From the NCBI GenBank assembly GCA_947494335.1, contig CANLUT010000001.1:372001-436000 (forward strand): a stretch of 64,000 bases of DNA, written 5' to 3'. Every line of letters starts with the position of its first letter. The stretch's first letter is position 1. Shown piece after piece: positions 43,803 to 53,111 of this stretch. This DNA is from Oligoflexales bacterium. Lineage in GTDB: Bacteria > Bdellovibrionota_B > Oligoflexia > Oligoflexales > RGVZ01. Made by a program: the position numbers and the translations under genes. The notes under the pieces were generated by a model. It was not told the DNA's origin and ran no database searches. It saw only the letters and a list, made by a program, of their open reading frames with translations.

Positions 43803-45017
43803 GTGATCTCAAACATTAAAACAGCGGCAACTTTTGGCTCCTACTACTACGAAGATGTGGCCGCCTTGCAGGACCGGTCGGTGGCAGAGGACGAACGCTG
43901 GTTTGTGCCAGGCCGAACGGAAGGTTTTAACAAAATCAGAGATCTTACGGAAACCGTCAGTGTCGGTTTGGTTAAAGATGGTCAAACGTTCTGGGGCGAC
44001 TGTGTCGGTGTATCCTATGCAGGCAAATCTGGTCGAAAGGGACTATTTCGTCACGCGTCAGGCCTGAAGGATTTAAATGACGTCGTGATCCCTTGGCTTA
44101 AGGGTCGCGATATCCGTTCACTGCGCGCATTTGCAAAAGAATGGCATGAGTTTTCAGCGTCTCTAAAATCTCCGCTGCATCCGGCCATCGGCTACGGCGT
44201 CAGCCAAGCAGTTCTGAGTAGCTTGGCCCCCGAGGGTGATCACTTTCGCGTGATTGCAAAAGAGTGGGGCTTGCAAGGAACGATGGCCATGATTCCTCTT
44301 CAAGGTTCCTGTGGGAATGATCGCTATGCTGGCGCAGATAAAATGATGGCTCGCAAGTTGGCTGCATTGCCGCAATCACAAGTGGACGATGTGCCAAACC
44401 AGCTTGGCGCAGACGGTACAGTACTTCGGGACTATGCCAAGTGGCTTAAGCAAAGAATTCTAAAATTTGCTCATCCTGGCTATAGCCCGGTTGTATCACT
44501 TGATGTGCATGGTGGACTTGGCAAAGTTTTCGCTGGTGACGTCAAGAAGGTCGCAGACTTTCTTGTTAACGTAGAAAAGGATTTGGCCCCCTTTCAATTC
44601 AGGATTGAAAGTCCAATGCTGGCCATGTCAGTGGACAGTCAAATTGAGCTTTATCAAAAATTAAAGACTGCTCTCAGAACTCGAGGGTCGAAGGTGCTGC
44701 TGGCTGCTGATGAGTGGGCCAATACGAAAGACGATATTATCAAGTTTGCAGACTCCGGCTGTGTCGACTTGATTCACATCAAGTGTCCGGATCTTGGTTC
44801 TATAGCCCACGTAGTTGATGCAGTGCTGCATGTAAAAAGTCGCAAAATTCAATGTCTCCTTGGTGGTAGCTGTGTTGAGACCGATCTATCAACCAAGATG
44901 ACGGTGCATGTTGCGATGGCGACGCAGCCTGATTTTCTGCTCGTGAAGCCCGGAATGGGGTTTGATGAGGGGTTTGCAATTTGTCATAACGAGATGGCGC
45001 GAATCATTGCCCGGTAA
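43803..45017 (+). CDS. methylaspartate ammonia-lyase family protein with altered active site
   Basis: An enolase-superfamily C-N lyase homologue of 404 residues. The Mg2+ ligands D234 (SLDVHG), E269 (FRIESP) and D303 (ADEWAN) and the catalytic Lys K327 (HIKCPDLG) are all kept, as are GGSC(VETD) and KPGMGFDEG. Compared, from memory, with Citrobacter methylaspartate ammonia-lyase, several substrate contacts differ: H194 becomes Q191, Q172 becomes S169, S173 becomes C170 and Q329 becomes H325. So beta-elimination of ammonia is likely but 3-methylaspartate is probably not the substrate. No glutamate mutase genes are nearby. The GTG start lies 28 nt after the aldehyde dehydrogenase gene. Confidence 0.85.
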   Translation: MISNIKTAATFGSYYYEDVAALQDRSVAEDERWFVPGRTEGFNKIRDLTETVSVGLVKDGQTFWGDCVGVSYAGKSGRKGLFRHASGLKDLNDVVIPWLKGRDIRSLRAFAKEWHEFSASLKSPLHPAIGYGVSQAVLSSLAPEGDHFRVIAKEWGLQGTMAMIPLQGSCGNDRYAGADKMMARKLAALPQSQVDDVPNQLGADGTVLRDYAKWLKQRILKFAHPGYSPVVSLDVHGGLGKVFAGDVKKVADFLVNVEKDLAPFQFRIESPMLAMSVDSQIELYQKLKTALRTRGSKVLLAADEWANTKDDIIKFADSGCVDLIHIKCPDLGSIAHVVDAVLHVKSRKIQCLLGGSCVETDLSTKMTVHVAMATQPDFLLVKPGMGFDEGFAICHNEMARIIAR

Positions 45018-45038
45018 TAGTGATGGGAATCCCCTCTT

Positions 45039-45650
45039 ATGGTCTTTCTGCCGTCCTTTAAAGCTCTGATCTCTCAGGACGGGTTGGCCGCGTATGATCC
45101 GAGTTTTTTTACCCCGGAAGAGTCGACGCAGCTGCAAGAGCGGCTTATTCAAACTGTGCCATGGCGGCAAGACCCGATAAAGATTTTTGGCAAATCCATG
45201 ATGCAGCCTAGGCTCACTTGTTGGATGGGTGATCCAGGCGCCATCTACAAGTACTCAAGCTTGACCCTTGATCCTGAGCCTTGGACGTCAGAAGTTACAC
45301 GTATTAAAGAAAGCTTAGAGAGTGCGCTGGGTGTCATCTTTAACAGCGTTCTTCTGAATTATTACCGCGACGGAAATGATAGCATGGGCTGGCATCGGGA
45401 TAATGAGAAAGAGCTTGGGAAAGATCCAGTGATTGCGTCAGTGACTTTTGGAGCAGAGCGGCGTTTTTTACTGCGACGTCACAAAACAAAAGACGATCAG
45501 ATATCACTAAAACTTGGACATGGAAGTGTCTTGGTTATGTCTGGCGCGTTGCAGGAATTTTGGGAGCATAGTGTGCCGAAGACTGGTAAGCTTTCTGCAG
45601 CGTCGATTGGTCCTCGTATCAATCTTACCTTTAGGCGGGTGTTTAGATAG
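45039..45650 (+). CDS. AlkB-like Fe(II)/2-oxoglutarate dioxygenase
   Basis: An AlkB-family dioxygenase of 203 residues. Iron ligands H119 and D121 (MGWHRDNEKELG) and H177 (EFWEHSVPK), with 2-oxoglutarate contacts R193 and R199 (GPRINLTFRR). The nucleotide-lid region QPRLTCWMGD and the RRFLLRRH strand resemble the ALKBH2/3-like bacterial AlkB group that reverses 1-methyladenine and 3-methylcytosine in DNA or RNA. It lies 21 nt after the ammonia-lyase gene and 15 nt before the photolyase-like gene, so it belongs to the same run. A metabolite substrate is less likely but not excluded. Confidence 0.9.
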   Translation: MVFLPSFKALISQDGLAAYDPSFFTPEESTQLQERLIQTVPWRQDPIKIFGKSMMQPRLTCWMGDPGAIYKYSSLTLDPEPWTSEVTRIKESLESALGVIFNSVLLNYYRDGNDSMGWHRDNEKELGKDPVIASVTFGAERRFLLRRHKTKDDQISLKLGHGSVLVMSGALQEFWEHSVPKTGKLSAASIGPRINLTFRRVFR

Positions 45651-45665
45651 TCATAGGTTGGCAAA

Positions 45666-47183
45666 GTGGTTGCAAAAGCTGAAAAAACATCAAAATTACT
45701 GGTAATCTTCGGCAATCAACTATTTCCCATGAAACACCTGCCCAAGGCAGCAGGTCTTAAGGTTTTCATGGCTGAAGATCTGGAGCTTTGCACTTACTAC
45801 CGTTTCCATAAGCACAAGATCATTTTATTTTTGGCCGCCATGCGCACCTATGCCGAAGATCTGAAGTCTCAAGGCTATGATGTGCATTATGTCGCATTGG
45901 ATGATGACAAAGCTCGGGCTAAGTCCTACATGGATAAGCTTGAAGATTTTGTGCGATCGGCTTCGTGTCAGGAGCTTTTGACCTTCGAAATTGAAGACAA
46001 GTTTATGGAGTCGCGCGTCGCTGCGTTTGCGAAAAAGCAGAAGCTTTCTCACACTGTGATGCAGAGTCCCATGTTCTTGACGTCTCGATCGGATTTTCAG
46101 GCTTATCTGAAACGCTCCAAAAAGCCATTTATGAAGACCTTCTATGAGCAGCGGCGCCGTGAGCTCAAGATTCTGATGAATCAGGATGGCACTCCAGTTG
46201 GTGGTAAGTTTAGCTTTGATGAAGAAAACCGAAAGCCTCTACCTGAGACGGTTAAGCCACCAGGAATCCCTCCTGCGGCGAAAAATGCTCATGTGAAGGT
46301 TGTGAGCAGTGTGGTGGACAAGTTATTTAAGTCCCATCCCGGAGACAGTAAGGGCTTCTGGCTTCCCGTTTCCTACGCAGAAAGCTGTGAGTGGCTAGAC
46401 GACTTTCTGGCAAGGCGTCTTGAGACTTTTGGACTGTACGAAGACGCTATTACAAATCGCGAAGCGTTCCTGTTTCATTCGGTGCTATCTCCGATGATGA
46501 ATCTTGGCTTGCTGACTCCTGATGAGATTGTCCGCCGGACCTTAGAGTTCGCGCGGAAGAAAAAGGTTCCGATCAATAGCCTCGAAGGTTTTATTCGTCA
46601 GGTGATTGGTTGGCGGGAGTTTGTGCGTGGCATTTACCAAAACTTCAGTGAGCGTCAGGATAAGGAAAATTTTTTCGGTCACACGAGAAAGCTCACTAAT
46701 TCTTGGTATGACGGTACCACGGGCCTTCCACCTTTAGATGATGCCATCAAGAAGACACTAAAATACGGCTGGTCTCATCATATTGAACGCTTGATGATCA
46801 TCAGCTGCGTGATGCTGCTGGCCCAGGTAGACCCGCGGGAGGTTCACCGCTGGTTTATGGAGATGTATGTCGACTCTTCAGACTGGGTGATGGGGCCTAA
46901 CGTCTACGGGATGGGTCAGTTTAGCGATGGTGGAATATTTGCAACCAAGCCCTACATCTGCGGCTCAAACTATATTCTCAAAATGAGTGACTACGATAAG
47001 GGTCCCTGGTGCGACGAATGGGACGGCCTTTATTGGAAATTCGTCGCCGAGAAATTCCAGTTCCTTGGCAAAAACCCTAGACTCTCGATGATGGTGGCCA
47101 TGTGGGGCAAGAAGACCAAGCCGCAAAAAGACGCTCTCCTCGCAGCGGCGGATCGCTTCTTAGAACGTAATACAACAATTTAG
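45666..47183 (+). CDS. PhrB-like photolyase/cryptochrome-related protein lacking the FeS CxxC
   Basis: A 505-residue member of the prokaryotic (6-4) photolyase/cryptochrome group. The N-terminal domain is alpha/beta (LLVIFGNQLF). The FAD-binding helical domain includes SLEGFIRQVIGWREFVRGIY, the two catalytic-site His at 371-372 (GWSHHIERLM) and MGQFSDGGIFATKPYICGSNYILKMSDY. In PhrB this last stretch continues YCxxC, which together with two more Cys binds a 4Fe-4S cluster. Here it reads YDKGPWCDEWD, and the earlier Cys position (about 359) is also absent. An iron-sulfur cluster is therefore unlikely. The GTG start is 15 nt after the AlkB gene. The stop codon abuts a palindrome. Confidence 0.85.
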   Translation: MVAKAEKTSKLLVIFGNQLFPMKHLPKAAGLKVFMAEDLELCTYYRFHKHKIILFLAAMRTYAEDLKSQGYDVHYVALDDDKARAKSYMDKLEDFVRSASCQELLTFEIEDKFMESRVAAFAKKQKLSHTVMQSPMFLTSRSDFQAYLKRSKKPFMKTFYEQRRRELKILMNQDGTPVGGKFSFDEENRKPLPETVKPPGIPPAAKNAHVKVVSSVVDKLFKSHPGDSKGFWLPVSYAESCEWLDDFLARRLETFGLYEDAITNREAFLFHSVLSPMMNLGLLTPDEIVRRTLEFARKKKVPINSLEGFIRQVIGWREFVRGIYQNFSERQDKENFFGHTRKLTNSWYDGTTGLPPLDDAIKKTLKYGWSHHIERLMIISCVMLLAQVDPREVHRWFMEMYVDSSDWVMGPNVYGMGQFSDGGIFATKPYICGSNYILKMSDYDKGPWCDEWDGLYWKFVAEKFQFLGKNPRLSMMVAMWGKKTKPQKDALLAAADRFLERNTTI

Positions 47184-47242
47184 GGACACACGACTAAACC
47201 CAAATTGATTGATCATTAAGTTAGGGTTTTGTCGTGTGTCCC
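47183..47242. repeat. GGGACACACGAC palindrome
   Basis: A 19-nt left arm (47183-47201) pairs with 47224-47242 with one mismatch, around a 22-nt loop. It starts at the last base of the photolyase stop codon, so it may act as its terminator. The ends match the 2662-2732 element, and the left arm matches 3811-3829. Confidence 0.8.
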
Positions 47243-47268
47243 CAAATAGTAGTCCATAGAATGCGAAC

Positions 47269-47283
47269 CAGTCGGGTGGCACC
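47269..47283. repeat. CAGTCGGGTGGCACC repeat
   Basis: A 15-nt copy identical to 8788-8802 and matching 3904-3917 except for the last base. It lies 26 nt after the GGGACAC palindrome, in the same order as the degenerate pair at 3811-3917. Confidence 0.75.
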
Positions 47284-47307
47284 AATTCACCAATTCCCAT
47301 TACAAAA

Positions 47308-47333
47308 CCCCAACTCCGACGTCGGAGTTGGGG
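47308..47333 (-). terminator. perfect palindrome, probable terminator
   Basis: CCCCAACTCCGAC (47308-47320) is directly followed by its exact reverse complement (47321-47333). On the minus strand it ends in GGGGTTTTG, 34 nt after the stop of the cadherin-like lipoprotein gene. Confidence 0.7.
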
Positions 47334-47366
47334 TGAGGGAGTATTCTATTAATTTAACGAGAAAAA

Positions 47367-49883
47367 CTATCTAAATCGGACAGATCTTACAATTGCCTCG
47401 GGATCTCTGGATCCATGCACGGACCTATCTTTAGAGAAGCAAACATCAACATTGGTGGCAGTGGCGGGGAGAGTCGCTTCATAAGTTTTTTGTTCAGATC
47501 CTGACCAGCGTGTAATAAGTGCGCTTCGATTATTATAAAATAGGGAAAGGTAGTCAAAGCTTTGCTCTGAGCGAATGTCAAAATCGAGAATAACTTTAGT
47601 GGTTCCAAATGGTCTTAAATAACTCAAGCAACTATTGATAGAATGCATTTGAAATGTGGTTGATTGGTAGGTTCCTGATCCCACCCCTGACTCTCGCCAA
47701 TAGTTACCCACCGAAGTTGGTCCAGCCCTGTCAGAGAAGTAGACTGTTCCAGAAAACGTTTGTGATTGTGCAGAGGTCCCGTCATTTACGTCAATGCGAT
47801 ATTGTACTTGACCCGTTGGGCAAGTAATCCTCACTCGTAACTCTCCGGCGGTCCTCGTGGGGTCTGGAGTCGTCATCTCACAGTTCGTACTTCGATCAAT
47901 TGGGACCCCTGTTAGCTGCAATGATAACCGATCAACACTCATTGCTTTGAAGGTCCATTCCCATGATGTGCCAGTGCTAGTAAGCACGAGACTGCTCGTA
48001 TCTGGTGTGGAGATCCAAGTTGGCGCATCGTAAACGTTATTAACTGTGACTGTCAGTTCTGCGTTCGTCAATACGCCTGAGCCTGCTCTAACATTAATTT
48101 TTTCATTTCCAAAATAATTTAAGGGTGGGGTGATTTTTATGCGTCCGCCATCGGACTGATTGGAACGGTCAACGTCTATAAGCCAACCCTTTGATATCAG
48201 AGCATCATTATTACCGAGCGTATAAGAAACTAATCCGTCAGCATCAGAGGCTCTTATGGTGCAAATTTGCTCTGTCTGGTCTTCTGTGATCGCGCATGCC
48301 AGCGAGGAAGTGACAAATTCCGTAGGATCTTCGACACCAGCCACAGTTACAGTTATTTCTCCGTTCGAACTAAGGCCGGCTGGGTCTTGGACCGAGTATG
48401 CGATTTTCTGAATACCATTGAAATTTGAGGGAGCTACATAACAGATTCTTGTTGTTTCAATTGTGACGCCTGGCGCCTGCATTGGACTCATGACTATTTC
48501 ATCGAGGTTATTATCAACGTCAACGGCCAGACGATCTTTTTCAAAACAAATTCTTTCTGGCGAATCCTCAGTTAGCGGATGAAATGGAGACAGTGCTCGT
48601 GGACTATCGTTGACCGGATTGACGCTTATTTCAATCACTAGCGGTGTGGAGCACACGGCAGGCTCAGAGCCTCTTTCACAGGCGCTAAGTGAGAATGTGT
48701 CAGATCCGTTGAAGTTTTCATTCGGTCTAAATGAAAAGCGGTTTCGATCCAAATCAAGACTTAGCAGGCCATGCTCCGGTTGGCGTGAAACAATAACGTC
48801 AAGTGCGTTTAATTCTATATCGCTGAGCTCATACGAGAACTCTCTCGTTGTGTCCTCATCAATTGTGATGATTGGATCTATGGAACCTGCTAAGGCAATG
48901 ACGGGGAGATCGTTCACTGCATCAACACCTATTGGAACCGTTACTTCGTCCGACCATTTATCCCCAGACCGAGCTCTGTATCTGAATTCATCAGTTCCAC
49001 TCCAGTTTTCACTGAGTCTGAATGTCAATACACCAGTCGCAATATTTAGTTCGGTTGGGATTTGCCTTGGTGGCGATGTAACTTCATAGTGAAAGCCCTG
49101 GTTAGGAATATTAGAGGATGCTGAAAGTACAACGTTGCACTGTTCGTCTTCGCGACAGCTAACTGAAAGTGCGCTAGCAACAGGCTTTTCACCGACTAAG
49201 TTTGGTGAAATCTTAATCACGCCTGGTTTTGATTCTTTGCCATTTGATCTGGCTTTTATTTCAAACTCGTCGTCAGCTGTCTGTCCGGCCGCAAGTGTAT
49301 ATACGAAATCTTTTCTCGACAGCGTCGCGCTACCGTTTACGGGCGGTTTGGAAATCCAGATCTCGACAGCTGAATCGTCAATATCTTGGCAGGCTATAGA
49401 GGCCCGAATTTCGGTCGCAGTTTTAGCGCCGAATATTTGGCTAAGACAGATTGGCGCATCATCCACAGGATTTACTTTGATTGATACGGGTCTGGCAGTC
49501 GATGCATTTGACCCGTCTATAACTCGAACAGAGAAATTATCGCGCCCCGAATAGTCCGGATCTGGTGAGTATTTTAAGGATGCATTAGCTGCATCTATCT
49601 GAACCTCGCCATGCTTAGGAGAATCCATTATCTCAATGCGTAAGCTGCCAGTAGTTGTGGTTCCGATTCTCAGAGGAATCAACTTTGTCGAGTCCTCATC
49701 CACTTCAACCAAGGCGATGGCATCTAATTCGATGCCGGATGTGATTGTTGAGACCCTACCAACCGTCGCATCCCCAGAGGCGGCCGTGGGCTTGACCTCA
49801 GACTTTGTGGTTTCCGGACCAGACGTACAGCCATAAGCCAGCAGTGCACTCAAAATGCCCAAATGTTTAACCACCCTTTTCAT
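47367..49883 (-). CDS. large lipoprotein with cadherin-like/tandem-95 repeats
   Basis: An 838-residue surface lipoprotein (lipobox LLAYGC, Cys19). From about residue 60 it carries about six Ig/cadherin-like repeats of 90-100 residues with the tandem-95 signature (EDxT...PxHGxxxL...YxPxxxFxGxDxFxxxxxD, then VNPVNDxP). Examples are YSPDPDYSGRDNFSVRVID and FRPNENFNGSDTFSLSA. Cys residues recur in several repeats (CLSQ, CQDI, CREDEQC, CIRASD type), so disulfides are likely. The last about 130 residues form a different beta-rich domain. Such proteins act in adhesion, and calcium binding is common. The ATG follows GGAGGGGG. It appears monocistronic. Confidence 0.85.
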   Translation of the reverse strand: MKRVVKHLGILSALLAYGCTSGPETTKSEVKPTAASGDATVGRVSTITSGIELDAIALVEVDEDSTKLIPLRIGTTTTGSLRIEIMDSPKHGEVQIDAANASLKYSPDPDYSGRDNFSVRVIDGSNASTARPVSIKVNPVDDAPICLSQIFGAKTATEIRASIACQDIDDSAVEIWISKPPVNGSATLSRKDFVYTLAAGQTADDEFEIKARSNGKESKPGVIKISPNLVGEKPVASALSVSCREDEQCNVVLSASSNIPNQGFHYEVTSPPRQIPTELNIATGVLTFRLSENWSGTDEFRYRARSGDKWSDEVTVPIGVDAVNDLPVIALAGSIDPIITIDEDTTREFSYELSDIELNALDVIVSRQPEHGLLSLDLDRNRFSFRPNENFNGSDTFSLSACERGSEPAVCSTPLVIEISVNPVNDSPRALSPFHPLTEDSPERICFEKDRLAVDVDNNLDEIVMSPMQAPGVTIETTRICYVAPSNFNGIQKIAYSVQDPAGLSSNGEITVTVAGVEDPTEFVTSSLACAITEDQTEQICTIRASDADGLVSYTLGNNDALISKGWLIDVDRSNQSDGGRIKITPPLNYFGNEKINVRAGSGVLTNAELTVTVNNVYDAPTWISTPDTSSLVLTSTGTSWEWTFKAMSVDRLSLQLTGVPIDRSTNCEMTTPDPTRTAGELRVRITCPTGQVQYRIDVNDGTSAQSQTFSGTVYFSDRAGPTSVGNYWRESGVGSGTYQSTTFQMHSINSCLSYLRPFGTTKVILDFDIRSEQSFDYLSLFYNNRSALITRWSGSEQKTYEATLPATATNVDVCFSKDRSVHGSRDPEAIVRSVRFR

Positions 49884-50221
49884 AAAGCCCCCTCCTTTTT
49901 ACTCGCCCACACCCACTCATGAGACGCATTGGACTCAGTCTGGCGACGAGTTATGAAGAGGGGGTCGGTTCAGATCAGGAGGATCATGAGCAAAAAATTA
50001 CAAATCCTTTAAAAATTAATATTTACAGTATCTTATGACGGACGGGAGCGCCTCATATTTGTCATTTTGGTGCTTAGATGGCAGAGGGTTGTAAGCATCC
50101 AATTTATGTAGTGAATATTTTTAGGTTTCAAAAAACGCCAACAATTTCAGTTATTCTGAGCTATATTAGAGGGCTGTTACGATCTCGGTTTCCGGATGCT
50201 TTGAGTTTGGAGTGTGGATTC
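49884..50221. other. 338-bp divergent intergenic region
   Basis: This region holds the promoters for the cadherin-like lipoprotein (minus) and metG (plus). A short AT-rich tract (about 50005-50035) is visible. A tiny frame MSKKLQIL at 49986 has AGGAGG only 3 nt upstream, too close to be convincing. No T-box or other riboswitch was recognised. Confidence 0.4.
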
Positions 50222-52243
50222 ATGACTGTTCGCAATATTCTTCTGACTGCGGCCCTGCCATATGCCAATGGCGACCTACATATAGGTCATATGCTGGAGC
50301 ATCTTCTTTGTGACTTTTGGACTCGGTTCCAGAAGATGCGTGGCCATGATGCCATCTTTCTTTGCGCTGATGATACCCATGGCACGCCGATGATGATCGC
50401 AGCCCGCAAGCAGGGCATCACTCCAGAGCAGCTGATTGAACGCATGTGGACTCGACACGTCGAGGACTTCAAGGCCTTTGAAGTTCATCATGATCACTAT
50501 TCATCGACCAACACCAAAACCAATCAGGAGCTAGCCAACTTTTGCTTTGAGCAAATGAAAAAGGCTGGAGTCGTCGATCATAAGCCAATGCGTCAGCTCT
50601 ACTGCGATCACGATAAGATGTTCTTGCCTGATCGTTTCGTAAAAGGCACTTGCCCGAAGTGCGGAGCCCTCGACCAGTATGGTGATAACTGCGAATCCTG
50701 CAGCACGACCTACGATTCTTTGGATTTGAAGTCTCCCCGCTGCGCTATGTGCGGGGCCACGCCATCACCCAAGGATACAGAGCATCTGTTTGTGCGCCTT
50801 GAGGATTTCAGAGGCTTTCTGAAAGACTGGGTCCCTCATCATGTCCAAAAAGAGGTGAGCAATAAGCTAGATGAGTGGCTCGACGGTGAGCTTCTACCTT
50901 GGTGTATTTCTCGCGATGAGCCGTATTTTGGGTTTGAGATCCCAGGACACCAAAAAAAATTCTTCTACGTTTGGATGGATGCACCGATCGGCTACATTGC
51001 AGCCACCAAGGAATACGCCGAAAAACACGGTAAGACCCTTGATCACTACTGGCGTAACCCTAAATCAGAAGTGCTCCACTGCATTGGTAAAGACATTGTC
51101 CGCTTTCACGTGCTGTTCTGGCCTGCGGTGTTGAAGACAGCCGGCTTTAACTTACCTAAGCAAGTCATGGTTCACGGATTTTTAACCGTGGACGGCGTCA
51201 AGATGAGTAAGTCTCGCGGCACGTTTATTATGGCCAAGACTTACCTGAAGCATCTTGATCCGGCGTTCTTCCGTTATTACATGGCCTGCAAGATGAATAA
51301 CGGTATTGATGACGTTGATCTAAGCTTGGATGATTTCACCAATCGCGTGAACTCAGATCTGATCGGCAAGATCACCAATATTGCGTCTCGTTCAGCGCAG
51401 ATGCTCGGTCGCTTGGATAACAAAATCACGCCCATGGCAGCCGATGGCAAAGAGCTTGTGCACCGCGCACAGGCAAGATCTGAGGAGATTGCGAGACATT
51501 TCGAAGATCGTGACTTCGCCAAGGCCATGGTGGTCATCCGCGAGATTGCTGATGATGCCAATAAGTATTTTGACAACTATGAGCCGTGGAAACTTGTCAA
51601 AACAGACGAATTGAAAACTAAGCAGGTTCTTTCCGCCGCCCTAAATGTTTTCCGCGTGATGGCTGTATATCTGAAGCCGATCCTTCCAAGTTATGTCGAG
51701 CGTGTTGAAGCCTTATTTGGAGAAAAACCCTACACATGGGCGTCCGCTCAGCAGAGTCTTGAAAACCATACATTGCAAACATTTACGCACTTACTGCACC
51801 GCGTAGACCCGAAGAAGGTGGCCGAAATGATCGAAGATCAAAAGAAGGAATCCGCTGCAACGGCAGAACCGGCGCAAGCAGCTAAAGCCGCAAAGCCTTT
51901 AGCCAATGAAGCCTCATCAACCATTGAGATTGATGACTTTATGAAAGTTGATCTGCGTATTGCGCGAATTCAGGCGGCTGAGGCTGTCGAAGGTGCAGAT
52001 AAGCTTTTAAGACTGACCCTTGATCTCGGCGGTGAGACGCGCAATGTGTTCTCCGGTATTCGCCATGCCTACAAGCCCGAAGATTTGGTGGGTCGATTGA
52101 CGGTCATGGTTACGAATTTGAAACCTCGCAAAATGAAATTTGGCATGAGTGAAGGAATGGTCCTGGCCGCAGGGCCTGGTGGCAAAGATATTTTTATTCT
52201 CAGCCCTGACTCCGGCGCGCAGCCCGGCCAGCGAGTGACGTGA
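50222..52243 (+). CDS. metG: methionyl-tRNA synthetase
   Basis: A class I aminoacyl-tRNA synthetase that charges tRNA-Met. The HIGH motif is at 20-23 (GDLHIGHM) and KMSKS is in [13 protein letters not shown]. The connective-peptide zinc knuckles CPKCG and CAMCG plus CESC are intact, as in the E. coli type with two CxxC pairs. The C-terminal tRNA-binding EMAP-like domain (about 565-673, [14 protein letters not shown]) is present after an Ala/Lys-rich linker. The ATG at 50222 is chosen from the conserved start [16 protein letters not shown]. The gene overlaps trmJ. Confidence 0.97.
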   Translation: MTVRNILLTAALPYANGDLHIGHMLEHLLCDFWTRFQKMRGHDAIFLCADDTHGTPMMIAARKQGITPEQLIERMWTRHVEDFKAFEVHHDHYSSTNTKTNQELANFCFEQMKKAGVVDHKPMRQLYCDHDKMFLPDRFVKGTCPKCGALDQYGDNCESCSTTYDSLDLKSPRCAMCGATPSPKDTEHLFVRLEDFRGFLKDWVPHHVQKEVSNKLDEWLDGELLPWCISRDEPYFGFEIPGHQKKFFYVWMDAPIGYIAATKEYAEKHGKTLDHYWRNPKSEVLHCIGKDIVRFHVLFWPAVLKTAGFNLPKQVMVHGFLTVDGVKMSKSRGTFIMAKTYLKHLDPAFFRYYMACKMNNGIDDVDLSLDDFTNRVNSDLIGKITNIASRSAQMLGRLDNKITPMAADGKELVHRAQARSEEIARHFEDRDFAKAMVVIREIADDANKYFDNYEPWKLVKTDELKTKQVLSAALNVFRVMAVYLKPILPSYVERVEALFGEKPYTWASAQQSLENHTLQTFTHLLHRVDPKKVAEMIEDQKKESAATAEPAQAAKAAKPLANEASSTIEIDDFMKVDLRIARIQAAEAVEGADKLLRLTLDLGGETRNVFSGIRHAYKPEDLVGRLTVMVTNLKPRKMKFGMSEGMVLAAGPGGKDIFILSPDSGAQPGQRVT

Positions 52244-52983
52244 TGGGTGAGGGGGATACGCCTGACAATCTCCTTGACCGGAATGCCCTCTTAGGCCGTT
52301 TATCTGTCGCACTTGTAAGAACCGCATATCCAGGAAATATTGGAGCAGCAGCGCGCGTCATGACTAATTTTGGCGTGCGCCGTGGCACATTGGTGTCCCC
52401 TCGCTGTGATATCAACAGTGTCGAAGCAAGGCAGTATGCGACAGGTCCCTCGGCGCTGACTCTAGCTACGATGAATACTGTCAAATCATTAGCGGACTGC
52501 TCCGCTGGCTACTCGTCTGTGATCGCGCTTACGCGGCGCACGGGTCAACTATGCAAGCCAAGTGTCAGTTTGAGTGAGATCCCTCAAAAACTTCAATCGG
52601 GACAGGTATTATTGGTGTTTGGCCCAGAAGAAGACGGACTGTCGGATGCCGAAATCAAACAATGCACAGATGTGCTGACCCTGGACGTTTCACCCATGAT
52701 GCCAAGCCTTAACCTCAGTCATGCGGTCGCCGTTGTTTTGTCACATACATATGATCGCCTAAAGGCCGTGACATCAGAGCCTGCGCCAGCAAGTGTGGTG
52801 GACGCCACTGAGTTACTTTCCTTATTCGGATCCTTGGAAGCAAATTTAAAACGCTTGCAGTCGGCAGGGAAGCTTACCAATGCCGAGCGTCTGAGCCGTT
52901 TACTGTCTCAAACTTTAAGTCGCGCGCAGCTTGATGAGCATGAGCTCGCAGCTTGGCACGGGTTTTTATCACTTCTCAAATAA
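52243..52983 (+). CDS. TrmJ-like SPOUT RNA methyltransferase
   Basis: A SpoU/TrmH-superfamily methyltransferase, most like TrmJ, which makes 2'-O-methyl at position 32 of tRNAs using SAM. Motif 1 is VRTAYPGNIGAAARVMTNFG with the catalytic Arg. Motif 2 is VLLVFGPEEDGLSDAEI and motif 3 LNLSHAVAVVLSHTY, which form the trefoil knot. A C-terminal helical extension (about 170-246) resembles TrmJ. The ATG overlaps the metG stop by one base (TGATG); a GTG one codon earlier is also possible. The coupling with metG links two tRNA functions. Confidence 0.9.
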   Translation: MGEGDTPDNLLDRNALLGRLSVALVRTAYPGNIGAAARVMTNFGVRRGTLVSPRCDINSVEARQYATGPSALTLATMNTVKSLADCSAGYSSVIALTRRTGQLCKPSVSLSEIPQKLQSGQVLLVFGPEEDGLSDAEIKQCTDVLTLDVSPMMPSLNLSHAVAVVLSHTYDRLKAVTSEPAPASVVDATELLSLFGSLEANLKRLQSAGKLTNAERLSRLLSQTLSRAQLDEHELAAWHGFLSLLK

Positions 52984-53111
52984 TCACGAGTCTAATTCCT
53001 GCCATTTTGTCGCATTTGATCTCGCAATGGTCAAATTGACGGTCTTGAATTGTTTTGCGTTCACAGCCATGGTGTGCAGCGAGGGTGCTTTCTTTTTTAA
53101 AAGGAGGATTT

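Noticed and set aside
49986-50012. Eight-codon frame MSKKLQIL after AGGAGG ahead of metG
   Set aside because: The ribosome-binding site is only 3 nt from the ATG, and the peptide has no regulatory codon bias.
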